A stretch of DNA of 64,000 nucleotides from Spirosoma endbachense (lineage in GTDB: Bacteria > Bacteroidota > Bacteroidia > Cytophagales > Spirosomataceae): assembly GCF_010233585.1 (NCBI RefSeq), contig NZ_CP045997.1:9379099-9443098 (forward strand). Reading direction: 5' to 3'. Below are positions 54,401 to 62,966 of the stretch, piece by piece. The position numbers and the translations under genes are program-made. Positions within the stretch are counted from its first letter, which is position 1. Every line of letters begins with the position of its first letter. The notes beneath the pieces are model-generated. The model did not search any database, was not told the DNA's origin, and worked only from the letters and a program-made list of their open reading frames with translations.

Positions 54401-54837
54401 TCACGCCACACTAATTTCTTCATACCATCTTTGGCCGTTACCCAGGGCCCTCCACTCTCGCTCCAGCCCGGTGAGCCCGCAATGGCCATCTCCAGTTTTA
54501 ATGAATCGGCCAGCCGGGTGGCGTAACGAAACGCATCTTTCCACTCAGGAGTCATGTAACTCAAGCGCTTGGTCACGATCTGGGGGGTAATCATTCCCGC
54601 GTCAAAATTCTGGAAGCCACCAATACCCGACCGGTGCATCCACAGCAGGTCTTTATGAATGCCGCCTTTGCTAATATTCCCGTTCATCCAGTGCCACCAC
54701 ACGCGGGGGCGGGCCGCCTGGTTCGGTGTGATGAAGTTTTGCTGGAGAAGATCGGGGCCTTTAGACTGTGCCTGGCTGTAGCCCTGAGCCAGAATAAAGA
54801 CCCAAAGTGCCAGTCCTTTGCTATAAAATCGGTTCAT
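51496..54837 (-). CDS. Glycosyl hydrolase family 106-like alpha-L-rhamnosidase
   Basis: 1113 residues, full length for the family. Signal peptide LALWVFILAQGYSQA. The start of the catalytic part has RVWWHWMNGNISKGGIHKDL and GIGGFQNFDAG, the family hallmarks. The YIVTDSYESGQNNWTP segment carries the probable catalytic Glu484, and a further acidic site is in KRYSESHENGR. The C-terminal 130 residues form a GH2-like sugar-binding beta-sandwich (VELWLDLGEVKNLAEVIVNG). Expected to remove rhamnose from pectic or plant/algal glycans. Follows the ThuA/PQQ gene by 100 nt. Confidence 0.9.
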   Translation of the reverse strand: MNRFYSKGLALWVFILAQGYSQAQSKGPDLLQQNFITPNQAARPRVWWHWMNGNISKGGIHKDLLWMHRSGIGGFQNFDAGMITPQIVTKRLSYMTPEWKDAFRYATRLADSLKLEMAIAGSPGWSESGGPWVTAKDGMKKLVWREMRVKGGQSLSVNLPKPPATTGDFQNVPLSAQSSGLSEKPPTPPEYYEDIAVVAYRLPAADISLTELNPTITTNDGSFTLEQLTDGDLATTNLLPRDSVAGYGWIQFAFAQPQTIKGVSVVGGGTRSAFGITIQTKDRSLEASDDGVNFRRIAFIPLGIIAQQTITIPPTRAKYFRVTFKNPSAAPGFGAMMGASRQAPKPPAGTSIAEVVLHPVTRINHFEEKAGFATATDLASHLTPASADIIAERDVIDLTGKLNADGALNWTAPDGNWKIVRFGYSLTGKQNHPASREATGLEVDKLDGRAIRDYFTTYLNQYKDATGGLMGARGLQYIVTDSYESGQNNWTPLMAQEFAKRRGYELLPWMPVLTGQVVKSTEASEKFLWDYRKTIAELIVENHYDQLTTILAKYGMKRYSESHENGRVFIMDGMDVKRTAAVPMSAMWTPGPGGSSLTMAQADIRESASVSHLYGQNLVAGESLTSIGFGGNAWAYSPERLKPTADLEMANGLNRFVIHTSVHQPVDDKIPGLSLAIFGQWFNRHDTWAEQAKAWTDYLARSSYLLQQGKFVADVAYYYGEDNNITGLFGAKLPDIPTGYNYDFVNPHALINLLSVKNGKLVTPSGMSYRMMHLDSNARNMSLPVLRKIAHLVKNGAVISGVRPENSPGMNDDPQEFTRLVTEVWGSNKPNVHTGKTVTEVLNALHIVPDFEYTKPQATTQLLYVHRKVADGDVYWVNNRSDLLETLKVTFRVSGKVPQIWHPETGRMEAASYRIADGRTTVPLHLAPNDAVFVVFRTSTTQMSVTLPEVTEKEVATLEGSWNVTFQSNRGAPRESTFDKLASYTENPDAGIKYFSGTATYTKAITLPVTANGKGVELWLDLGEVKNLAEVIVNGKSMGIVWKKPFRVNVSNTLKPGENKLEVNVTNLWVNRLIGDAQPGVTNKLTYVTMPFYQANSPLQSSGLLGPVKLLSR

Positions 54838-54937
54838 GTATCGAATCAGGTTAATTAGTCAGGGTGAGGAGGTTTATTGGGTTTTGTTTGTCTTTAATCA
54901 GCATCGATTTAACAAATTTGAAAATAACCCATCAGGT

Positions 54938-57900
54938 CTATTCCGGTTTAGGATCGTTCAGGATAAATTCAGTGCTCATCACAATCATTAATGAACCTTG
55001 TTCCGGCTTAGGATTAACGAATACCACATAGGCATCATGAGGGGCCTGGTCGGAACGGTCCGGCAATTGGACCGGAACGTGAAGCTGGGTTAAACTGGCA
55101 CCCGCTTCCAGTATCTGAGATTCGCCGATCAGCTTACCCGTTGGACTGTCCAGGCGAAGTTCCACTTTTCCACCAATGGTGTTGATTTGCGCTTTTGGTG
55201 CCATAGCCCGAAGCCGCAATTCAGAAATGGCATGCAAATCGATCTGTCGGAGAACTATATAGGAACCAGATTTAGAAGCGATAAGCAGGTTGGCCCCGCC
55301 CCCAGCTACTTTTCTAACATCCTTATAGTCATCAAAACCGTGCGTATCAACGCTGGTGTTTCTCAGCACGAGTGTCTGTTCCACTTTTTGAGTAGGCAGG
55401 CCATCGGCTCCTTTGTCTACATAGGCGGCCCGCAAGATATATACTCCTTTACCCTTGTCACCAGCAGGCAGATTGGCTACATAAGTACCTTTCACGGGGA
55501 GCGTAGTTTTGGTAGCTGCTTCACTCGATACACTGAGGATGTAGTTGACCATCTGGGCTGCGTCGGCGGTTGACAGTTGTGGGTGAGCGGCCATAGCGGT
55601 TTCGCCCCAGACACCACTCCCCCCCGCAATAACTTTCTTCGTCAACCGCTCCAAAGCAGTTTTATCATCTTTGTACTTTGACGCTACCTCCAAGTAGGAA
55701 GGCCCAATCGACTTTTTATTCAGGCTGTGACACGCTTTACAGTCACTGGCTTCGGTGAGTTTTCCGCCAGCAGACAACAATGCGCCGACATCCGCCGAAC
55801 GATGGCCCTGTGCAACGGCCACTTTGTCATATCCTTCGGATAAGTAATTGATAGTGACGGCCACCCGTTCGGGGTCGATACCCTTACCCAGTATTCCATC
55901 TTCTTTATCCGTTACGTTGACAGTATAGTGGAACGGTTTGTTGGGAATATAAAATGAATTATTGCCACTGGGCATATTGACGGTCAGTAGGGGAGCTTCG
56001 TTCCCCACAGTAATATCCATCGATTGGGATGAAATGCCGCCCTTACCGTCGTTGACGGTCAGCGTGGCTTTGTATAAGCCTTTTTTAGCAAGGGTCAGGC
56101 TTACATCGGATGTTTTGGCTACTTTAACAAAGCCGGTTTTGCCTCCTCCAACATAACCGGCTGACCGCCTGGACCCTCCAGTCCGGGAAGTAATTTGCCA
56201 GGAATAGGTTAGCGGATCACCGTCCGTATCAGTGGTTCCTTTGGCGCTGAGTTTTAGATTCAGCGGAGCCGACCCACCCAGTTTATTTGCCGTCATCTGT
56301 ACGTTTGGCTTCCGATTGCCTGGGTTGTATTCAATCCGAATCAGGCGCGCATCATCGTTTTGGGTAAACCAGCCTGATCCGTATTCAAGCATGTACAGAT
56401 CCCCGTCAGCGGCAAATTCCATATCCATTGGGTTGGAAAAGGTATAACTGGGCATGAACCGCTCCATGGACTGGTAATTTCCAAGCTTATCCATCGTTAC
56501 GGCCATAATCCAGCCCCGCATCCAATCGTAAATCAGGAGTTTTCCATTGTAATAGGCAGGAAAAGCATGAGGTGTGTTTTTGACTTCATCGGCGTAATAG
56601 ACAGGCCCAGCCATGGCATTCCTGCCCCCACTTCCCACCAGTGGAAATTCGGTAGAAGTACTGTACGGATACCAGGTAAAGGCTTTTTGAGCCAGAGGAA
56701 GCTCCGTCAAACCCGTATTATTAGGTGACGTATTCGTTGGCTTGTTGGCATCCCATTTAGCTCCGGCTTTACCAGCCCCAAAATCGAATTTTGTATAGGC
56801 TTTATTATCCCCGACAAAATGGGGCCAACCGAAGTTGCCAGCTGTTCGGGCTTGTCCGACTTCGTCCTGACCAGCAGGGCCTCGGGTCGAATCTGGTTTG
56901 GATGCGTCAGGACCTACCTCTCCCCAGTATACGTAACCTGTTTTCTGGTCAATCGAAATGCGGAAGGGGTTACGGTGGCCCATGGTATATATTTCGGGGC
57001 GTGTTTGGGGCGTACCCTTTGGAAAGAGATTTCCGTCAGGAATCGTATAGGTCCCATCGGGCTGTGGTTTAATGCGGATGATTTTACCGCGTAAGTCAGC
57101 CGTATTCGCCGATGATTTTTGGGCATCCCAGGCACTTCGACCTACACCCTCATCGCTTGGGCTATACCCATTGGAGGCATGCGGATTGGTGTTGTCACCC
57201 GTTGATAAGTACAGATTACCGGCTTTGTCCCAGGCAATTGAACCGCCCGTGTGGCAGCACTCTTCGCGCTGGGTCGCTATTTCCAAGAGAATCTTCTTCG
57301 ACGCCAGGACCAACTCATCACCCTTTAGTTCAAATCGGGCCAATACGTTCTTGGGTTCAGAGCCAGCCGGTGAGTAATAAAGATAAATCCAATGGTTTTG
57401 AGCGAAGTTTGGATCTTTATTGAGGCCTAAGAGCCCATCTTCGGCTGTAGATTCCTTTCCTTCTTTACTGACATAGTTTAAGCTGACTGGAATTGTAGCA
57501 ATGGTTTTAAGCTGGTTGGTTTTGGTATTGTACAGCTTTACGTCCCCTTTCCGCTGAATGAATAGAACTCTACCATCATTCAGTACGCTCAGTTCCATCG
57601 GTTCGTCCAGCTTTTCAGCTAAAATAACTTTACTAAAACGGTTCTCTTCGGGCCGAGCCTTCGAATAATCGGGTGGTTGGGGTGCATCTCCACCAGTCGT
57701 ATAGCGAATGCCCGCCCAAAGATGACCCAGAAACAGCGGGTCAGTAAAGGCTTCGTTCGTATGACCCATCGCCGTGTAGAATGAGCGCCCCCCGTCGTAT
57801 TCCTGATACCAGCTTATGGGATGAAAATTCGAGTTTTTCCCCCCTCGGTAACTCGTCTCGTCGACAGTGAGTACAACATTGATTTTTGGCGAAATGTCTT

Positions 57901-58426
57901 TAAAATTATAGATCTCCTCGGCCCGTTCAAAGGAATCGGGCATGCCTTTGGTAGACCATTGATTCTTCATGGCCACGATAAACTTCCCTTTCTGCACGTT
58001 ATCGGGCGTGGGGTGATCCAGAAAATACGCGCCCGCCAACTTCCCGTACCAGGGCCAACCGTACTCGGTATCCGTTGCCGCGTGTACGCCCACATAGCCG
58101 CCACCGGCCTGAATATACCGTTCAAAAGCAACCTGTTGGTCCGAGTTCAGCACATCACCCGTTGTATTGAGGAAAACGACCGTATTGTACTTTTTCAGAC
58201 TTGACTCGTTAAACTGGCCCGCATCTTCGGTAAAAACTACACCAAAGCTTTTCTCAGAAGCCATTTTTGCCAGCGCTTTTTTTCCCGTTTCGATGGACTC
58301 ATGCCGGAATTCGACCGTCTTACTAAAGACTAACACATTTGTCTTTGGCGTCTGGGCAAAGGTAACCTGTAGAAGTAGCCATAACATAGCCATTAAAAAG
58401 TTGACAGACAATCGTTTAGCTTGCAT
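54938..58426 (-). CDS. ThuA / PQQ-type sugar dehydrogenase propeller / PKD / cytochrome c fusion
   Basis: 1162 residues from the ATG at 58424-58426; an ATG 17 codons upstream crosses the promoter. Signal peptide NFLMAMLWLLLQVTFAQ. Domains in order: ThuA (about 25-250; GGGYVGVHAATDTEYGWPWY, FYTAMGHTNEAF), a soluble-glucose-dehydrogenase-like propeller (about 270-690; DGRVLFIQRKGDVKLYNTKT, GHRNPFRISIDQKTGYVYWG), a PKD domain (about 705-800), a cytochrome c haem site C896-K-A-C-H900, and a C-terminal CBM6-like beta domain. A secreted sugar oxidoreductase with its own electron carrier is the likely role. First gene of the minus operon, divergent from GH2. Confidence 0.9.
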   Translation of the reverse strand: MQAKRLSVNFLMAMLWLLLQVTFAQTPKTNVLVFSKTVEFRHESIETGKKALAKMASEKSFGVVFTEDAGQFNESSLKKYNTVVFLNTTGDVLNSDQQVAFERYIQAGGGYVGVHAATDTEYGWPWYGKLAGAYFLDHPTPDNVQKGKFIVAMKNQWSTKGMPDSFERAEEIYNFKDISPKINVVLTVDETSYRGGKNSNFHPISWYQEYDGGRSFYTAMGHTNEAFTDPLFLGHLWAGIRYTTGGDAPQPPDYSKARPEENRFSKVILAEKLDEPMELSVLNDGRVLFIQRKGDVKLYNTKTNQLKTIATIPVSLNYVSKEGKESTAEDGLLGLNKDPNFAQNHWIYLYYSPAGSEPKNVLARFELKGDELVLASKKILLEIATQREECCHTGGSIAWDKAGNLYLSTGDNTNPHASNGYSPSDEGVGRSAWDAQKSSANTADLRGKIIRIKPQPDGTYTIPDGNLFPKGTPQTRPEIYTMGHRNPFRISIDQKTGYVYWGEVGPDASKPDSTRGPAGQDEVGQARTAGNFGWPHFVGDNKAYTKFDFGAGKAGAKWDANKPTNTSPNNTGLTELPLAQKAFTWYPYSTSTEFPLVGSGGRNAMAGPVYYADEVKNTPHAFPAYYNGKLLIYDWMRGWIMAVTMDKLGNYQSMERFMPSYTFSNPMDMEFAADGDLYMLEYGSGWFTQNDDARLIRIEYNPGNRKPNVQMTANKLGGSAPLNLKLSAKGTTDTDGDPLTYSWQITSRTGGSRRSAGYVGGGKTGFVKVAKTSDVSLTLAKKGLYKATLTVNDGKGGISSQSMDITVGNEAPLLTVNMPSGNNSFYIPNKPFHYTVNVTDKEDGILGKGIDPERVAVTINYLSEGYDKVAVAQGHRSADVGALLSAGGKLTEASDCKACHSLNKKSIGPSYLEVASKYKDDKTALERLTKKVIAGGSGVWGETAMAAHPQLSTADAAQMVNYILSVSSEAATKTTLPVKGTYVANLPAGDKGKGVYILRAAYVDKGADGLPTQKVEQTLVLRNTSVDTHGFDDYKDVRKVAGGGANLLIASKSGSYIVLRQIDLHAISELRLRAMAPKAQINTIGGKVELRLDSPTGKLIGESQILEAGASLTQLHVPVQLPDRSDQAPHDAYVVFVNPKPEQGSLMIVMSTEFILNDPKPE

Positions 58427-58455
58427 ATAAACAGAAGATATGATAATGACACAAC

Positions 58456-58525
58456 AAACGTATAAAAAAAATTCCATTATTATCTACCTTGGTAGATAAT
58501 ATTTTTTTTCAATTCTATATCTTTG
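58456..58525. promoter_or_regulatory. Divergent promoters with central operator (ThuA/PQQ and beta-glucuronidase)
   Basis: A minus-strand TACGTTTG -7 box (CAAACGTA at 58456-58463) serves the ThuA/PQQ gene, and a plus-strand TATCTTTG -7 box (58518-58525) serves the GH2 gene. Between them the dyad TTATCTACC-TT-GGTAGATAA (58480-58499) covers both -33 regions, so one regulator could control both directions. Confidence 0.75.
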
Positions 58526-58571
58526 CAGTGCAATGTTCATCTAGTCGGTTCCATTCGTTAATTTTTTCAAC

Positions 58572-60434
58572 ATGATCTCAAGATACCTACTTGTACTGCT
58601 CGCCCTCTTTGGTTGGAGCCCGGGACTGGCTCAGTCGTTTGCTAACGCCGATCCGGCACATATTGCCCTATTTCCCCATCAGAATGAGTTTCGAAATACG
58701 TTGAGCCTGTCGGGCATGTGGCAGTTCAAAAAAGACTCGATGGAGGTGGGCGAAAAAGAAGGCTGGCAGAATGGCCTGACGGCTACTCGCTCCATTGCCG
58801 TACCAGGTAGTTGGAATGAGCAATTTACCGACAGCCGAGATTACCTAGGTATGGTTTGGTATCAGAAAGAAACCTACGTACCTAGTAGCTGGAAAGGGCA
58901 GCGTATCTTTATTCGTTTGGGCTCAGCTACCTATGCCGCTAAACTGTGGATTAACGGTAAGCCGGTCGGCCAGCACGAAGGAGGCAATCTGCCGTTTGCC
59001 TTTGACATTAGTTCTGCCGTAAACTGGGGAGCCCCTAACCGCATTACGGTTCAGCTTGAGAATATGCTTAAACCCTCCCGGGTACCAACGGGTAACGTAC
59101 CCGGGAGTCCCTTTACGAACTATCCCAAATCAAACTATGACTTCTTTCCGTTCGCCGGTTTGCATCGCGATGTGTGGTTGTATTCAGTGCCTGCCGTAAC
59201 GGTCATTAAAGACATCACGGTTAAAACTACCTTTACGGGTACGACTGGCAGTGTGGAGATCAGCGTATTGACCGAAGGCAAAGCCAGCCGGGGTACAATT
59301 CTCATTACCGGAAATGGGAAGAAATACGAAGCGCCGATCCGCTTTACTGGCAATGCCGCTACGACAACCCTTTCTATTCCTGATGTTCGGCTCTGGTCAC
59401 CCGAAGACCCCTATTTGTATCAGGTTGACGTAAACATTGGCGATACCAAAACAACACTCGATCACTATACGCTTGAAACGGGCGTACGTACGATCAGTGC
59501 CAACGACAAGCAGTTGCTGCTCAACGGGAAACCCATCTTCCTGAAGGGCTTTGGTAAGCACGAAGATTTCCCGATTTTTGGCCGGGGTACAGCCAATCCG
59601 GTTATCGTCAAGGATTATTCGCTCATGAAATGGGTGGGTGCCAATTCATTCCGTACGTCGCATTATCCTTACGACGAGGAGTATATGCGCCTGGCGGATC
59701 GGGAAGGGTTTCTGGTTATCGACGAAATTCCGGCGGTGGGGCTTTATTTCCATGGCGATACGACCGATCTGGCCGCCCGGCAGGCGATGTGCAAACAGTA
59801 CATTAACGAACTGATAACCCGCGACAAAAACCACCCTTCGGTCATTATGTGGTGCGTAGCCAACGAACCGTTCCCAAAGGAGGTAACCTTGGCTGGCAGT
59901 TCGGCTGACCGCTCGGCTACCCCGAAAAGCATTGACCTCTTTAAAGAGCTTTTCGCATTAGTCAAACAGAAAGATAACACCCGGCTGGCTACACTGGTAG
60001 GAGCAATGGGAGGACCCCTGGAATGGGTAGGATTGGGCGACGTCATGTGTATCAACCGCTATTATGGATGGTATTCCCACGCAGGCGATATGGCGGGGGC
60101 CGCTCGTATCCTAGGGCTGGAGGCTGACGCCCTGCACAAACGCTATAACAAGCCTATAATTTATACGGAGTTTGGAGCCGATACCTACCCGGGTATGCAC
60201 GCGGATGACCCCGAGATGTTCACCGAGGAGTTCCAGGCCAACTTTTTGAAGATGTACCTCGACTTCGCCCAGTCGCGCGATTACATTACGGGTATGCACG
60301 TATGGGCCTTCTCGGATTTCAAAACCGGACAGGGGATCATCCGATTTGGCGGCATGAATTACAAAGGAGTATTCACCCGTGACCGCAAACCAAAGGCGGC
60401 AGCCCACTACTTACGGTCACGTTGGACTAAATGA
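58572..60434 (+). CDS. uidA: GH2 beta-glucuronidase, secreted
   Basis: 620 residues. Signal peptide YLLVLLALFGWSPGLA. GH2 sugar-binding, immunoglobulin-like and TIM-barrel domains in order. Acid/base Glu432 is in WCVANEPFP and the nucleophile Glu533 in YTEFGAD. Near the C-terminus Asn596-Tyr-Lys598 in GGMNYKGVFTRDRKPKAA is the NxK motif that binds the glucuronate carboxylate, which separates beta-glucuronidases from beta-galactosidases. It removes terminal glucuronic acid from glycans. Followed by a 16-bp hairpin and the Nudix-like regulator. Confidence 0.92.
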   Translation: MISRYLLVLLALFGWSPGLAQSFANADPAHIALFPHQNEFRNTLSLSGMWQFKKDSMEVGEKEGWQNGLTATRSIAVPGSWNEQFTDSRDYLGMVWYQKETYVPSSWKGQRIFIRLGSATYAAKLWINGKPVGQHEGGNLPFAFDISSAVNWGAPNRITVQLENMLKPSRVPTGNVPGSPFTNYPKSNYDFFPFAGLHRDVWLYSVPAVTVIKDITVKTTFTGTTGSVEISVLTEGKASRGTILITGNGKKYEAPIRFTGNAATTTLSIPDVRLWSPEDPYLYQVDVNIGDTKTTLDHYTLETGVRTISANDKQLLLNGKPIFLKGFGKHEDFPIFGRGTANPVIVKDYSLMKWVGANSFRTSHYPYDEEYMRLADREGFLVIDEIPAVGLYFHGDTTDLAARQAMCKQYINELITRDKNHPSVIMWCVANEPFPKEVTLAGSSADRSATPKSIDLFKELFALVKQKDNTRLATLVGAMGGPLEWVGLGDVMCINRYYGWYSHAGDMAGAARILGLEADALHKRYNKPIIYTEFGADTYPGMHADDPEMFTEEFQANFLKMYLDFAQSRDYITGMHVWAFSDFKTGQGIIRFGGMNYKGVFTRDRKPKAAAHYLRSRWTK

Positions 60435-60495
60435 AGAGATCGTTGGAAAACCTACCTAAGGATTTCTAGGATGAAGCAAAAGTTGTAGTTTTAAG

Positions 60496-60542
60496 ATTGC
60501 CGTAGCACACCGTCTTCATTTGAGCTGGTGTGCTACGGCAAT
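60496..60542 (+). terminator. Hairpin terminator after beta-glucuronidase
   Basis: Perfect 16-bp stem ATTGCCGTAGCACACC/GGTGTGCTACGGCAAT around a 15-nt loop, 61 nt after the GH2 stop. No T-run. Confidence 0.78.
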
Positions 60543-60636
60543 ACCGCCCCACTTTTTTAACACTGGTAGGCCACTCCTATCTCCTGTGAATCGGACCCTG
60601 TAAACCGAATGTCTTTAAAGAATACTAACTACTGAT

Positions 60637-61419
60637 ATGAATTCAATTAGTGATAAGAACTATATCCAGCAGGTTTCGATTGACTGCGTCATTTTTGGTT
60701 ATCAGAATCGGCAGCTAAAGGTATTAGTGCCTAAACTCGCCTATAAAGGTGATTTTTGGGGGCTTCCCGGTGGTTTTATTCATCAGGACGAAGACATAGA
60801 TGCGGCAGCCAAGCGTATACTCTACGACCGTACGGGCATCACCGATGTGTTTCTGGAGCAATTTCAGGTCATGGGTAAGGCCAATCGAAGCAGTCGTACT
60901 TTTCTGGACCGGCTTGTTGAGCTGAATGCCGACAATCCGCTCTTGCTATTTGATAGGGAGTTGCGCCAAAAGGACTATGACTGGTATACCCGACGGTTTA
61001 TAACCATTGGATATTACGCTTTGGTGGACATCAGTAAAGTCATTCCGCATAAAACGAATCTCGATGAGTCCATAGAATGGTATCCTGTCAAGCAAGTACC
61101 AAAGATGATCATGGATTATAACGAGATGGTTAAAGAAGCGCTGAAAACGCTTCGACTTACCCTTGACCAAAAGCTCAGTGCCTTTAACCTGCTTCCCGAC
61201 ACCTTCACGATGCAGGAAGTGCAGGACCTCTACGAAGCCATTTTCAACAAACGCTTTGCGCAAAACAACTTTCCCAAGAAAATTCTGCGCCTGAACGTAT
61301 TGGAACGGCTGGAGAAAAAGTACACCGGTGCCGCCAACAAAGCCCCTTATTTATACCGCTTCAATAAAGAGCATTACAATCAGCTATCCTCTGAGGAAGC
61401 TTTACTGGCTGATTACTAG
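60637..61419 (+). CDS. Nudix-like transcriptional regulator (NrtR/AraR type)
   Basis: 260 residues. An N-terminal Nudix fold (IDCVIFGYQNRQLKVLVPKL, GDFWGLPGGFIHQDEDIDAA) carries a broken Nudix box: the catalytic R-E-x-x-E-E-x-G positions read RILYDRTGI, so hydrolysis is unlikely. The C-terminal winged-helix segment (FTMQEVQDLYEAIFNKRFAQ, NNFPKKILRLNVLERL) is typical of Bacteroidota sugar-sensing regulators such as AraR. Its place after the beta-glucuronidase suggests control of the operator pair at 58480-58499. Confidence 0.88.
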   Translation: MNSISDKNYIQQVSIDCVIFGYQNRQLKVLVPKLAYKGDFWGLPGGFIHQDEDIDAAAKRILYDRTGITDVFLEQFQVMGKANRSSRTFLDRLVELNADNPLLLFDRELRQKDYDWYTRRFITIGYYALVDISKVIPHKTNLDESIEWYPVKQVPKMIMDYNEMVKEALKTLRLTLDQKLSAFNLLPDTFTMQEVQDLYEAIFNKRFAQNNFPKKILRLNVLERLEKKYTGAANKAPYLYRFNKEHYNQLSSEEALLADY

Positions 61420-61774
61420 ACTAAATAAACTCTATTATAAAATTTGCTTACTACTTTTTTGCAGTCATGGGTCTGCTTTCAGCGTGTATACTGGTCCAAC
61501 AATCCCCCGAGCTAAGGATTTTGCATCAAGTTAGACTTCCCAAAACGATTTAAAGGTTTGTCTTGTCCTGATTTTATTCGGACGTTTTTCTGAACGGTAG
61601 TCGGGTAGGAGGGAATGGGTTAGAAACGGCCCTTTTTGCGTTCAATAAACTCGTTCAGTTTAATAGTTCAGGGTTTTGACTCGCTTCAAGCTTTTTCTGA
61701 ACGAATTTTGTCGCGCTAGCTGCTTTAGTAGTCGTTTGCTCTCTGCTATTAGTCAATGTTGCTATTGATTGATT
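61420..61774. other. Intergenic region with repeat and in-frame tail of the YhcG gene
   Basis: Contains the second 38-bp repeat. Minus-strand sequence past the YhcG stop (61775-61777) stays open in the same frame for about 34 codons to a stop at 61671-61673 (for example KAASATKFVQKKLEASQNPE). It reads coding-like but has no good start, so it may be an eroded extension. Confidence 0.4.
61559..61596. repeat. 38-bp dispersed repeat, copy 2
   Basis: Matches 21622-21659 with two mismatches (CGGACGTTTTTCTGAACG against CGGACGTTTTCGTGAACG). It lies 140 bp past the Nudix regulator stop, in a region leading to the mobile genes at the right end. Confidence 0.75.
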
Positions 61775-62818
61775 CTACTCCTCATCTTTCGGAAAGTCTA
61801 ATCGCAGACGAGCTTGTTCAATAGCTAAGTGCAGTTTTTGCTCCAATACGGTGGTTGGTAATTGATGAGTTAAATATTCAGCAACTCGGATATCACCTTT
61901 GTCCAATTGCATCAGTTCAATGTGCTCCCGTGTTTTCTCAGCGCACAAAATTAGGCCAATCGGAGAGGCCTCACTTTCAAGCATTTCATACTGTTTTAAC
62001 CACCCTAAATAAAGCTCCATTTGTCCCTTATACGCAGCTTTGAAGCGACCTAACTTCAGGTCGATAGCTACGAGTCTACGCAATCGACGATGATAGAACA
62101 ATAAGTCAATTCGGTGATCTTCTCCGTCGATGACAATGCGCTTCTGCCTGGCCATAAAGGCAAAGTCGCTTCCCAACTCGATTATAAATTTCTGAAGTTC
62201 TGACAAGATTGCATCTTCCAGCTCCTGTTCAGAGTAGTTATTCTCTAGTCCTAAAAAGTCCAGTACATAGGGATCTCGAAAAACTAAGTCGGGTGAGAGT
62301 TGATTATCTTCCCGCAATTGGGCTAATTCTTGTCTGATCGTTTCTTCAGGTAACCGTGAAATCGCCGTACGTTCATACAGCATACCATCTATCTTCTTCT
62401 GGAGCGTCCGTACACTCCAGCGCTCCAACCGCGCCATCTGCATATAAAAGTCTCGTTTCAACTCATCTTTGATGGTAACAAACGTGACAAAATGGGACCA
62501 AGTGAATTGTTCAGACAGTGTCTGAAGAATCTGCGCATCGGGATATAATCGGGCTAATTCAACGGCATTGGTCAAATTAGCGACGCTAAATCCTCGGCCG
62601 AATTCAGTGATCAACTGCTCACTGAGTCGACGGATCGTTTGCTTACCATATTCCGCTCGACCCTGATTTAATATGTCCTCATGGATTCGTTTCCCAATAG
62701 CCCAATACAACCGGGTGATTTCAGCATTAATAACCGAGGCTATTTGTTGACGTGACTGAGCAATGAGACTACGTAAATCATTAAGCAGCGGATCAGAGGT
62801 AGGTACTATAGGATTCAT
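61775..62818 (-). CDS. YhcG/DUF1016 PDDEXK nuclease family protein
   Basis: 347 residues. The N-terminal DUF1016 helical domain is clear (QQIASVINAEITRLYWAIGK, QFTWSHFVTFVTIKDELKRD). The C-terminal PDDEXK nuclease-like domain has GEDHRIDLLFYHRRLRRLVA followed by IDLKLGRFKAAYKGQMELYL, keeping the D...(D/E)xK pattern. Copies are often on mobile islands and may act on DNA junctions or in restriction; function is unproven. Stands alone, next to recombinase and IS genes. Confidence 0.9.
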   Translation of the reverse strand: MNPIVPTSDPLLNDLRSLIAQSRQQIASVINAEITRLYWAIGKRIHEDILNQGRAEYGKQTIRRLSEQLITEFGRGFSVANLTNAVELARLYPDAQILQTLSEQFTWSHFVTFVTIKDELKRDFYMQMARLERWSVRTLQKKIDGMLYERTAISRLPEETIRQELAQLREDNQLSPDLVFRDPYVLDFLGLENNYSEQELEDAILSELQKFIIELGSDFAFMARQKRIVIDGEDHRIDLLFYHRRLRRLVAIDLKLGRFKAAYKGQMELYLGWLKQYEMLESEASPIGLILCAEKTREHIELMQLDKGDIRVAEYLTHQLPTTVLEQKLHLAIEQARLRLDFPKDEE

Positions 62819-62966
62819 AAACTGAATAATGGCGTCCTAGAAAGACACCTTGTCTTCAACAAACGTAAAGAATCAAATAAGGGTATTGTAGACAACTAGC
62901 AATCGAATACACTAATCAATCTAAACGTCGTTTAAAAAATGTTAAGTAGTCTACAGCTACAATTTT

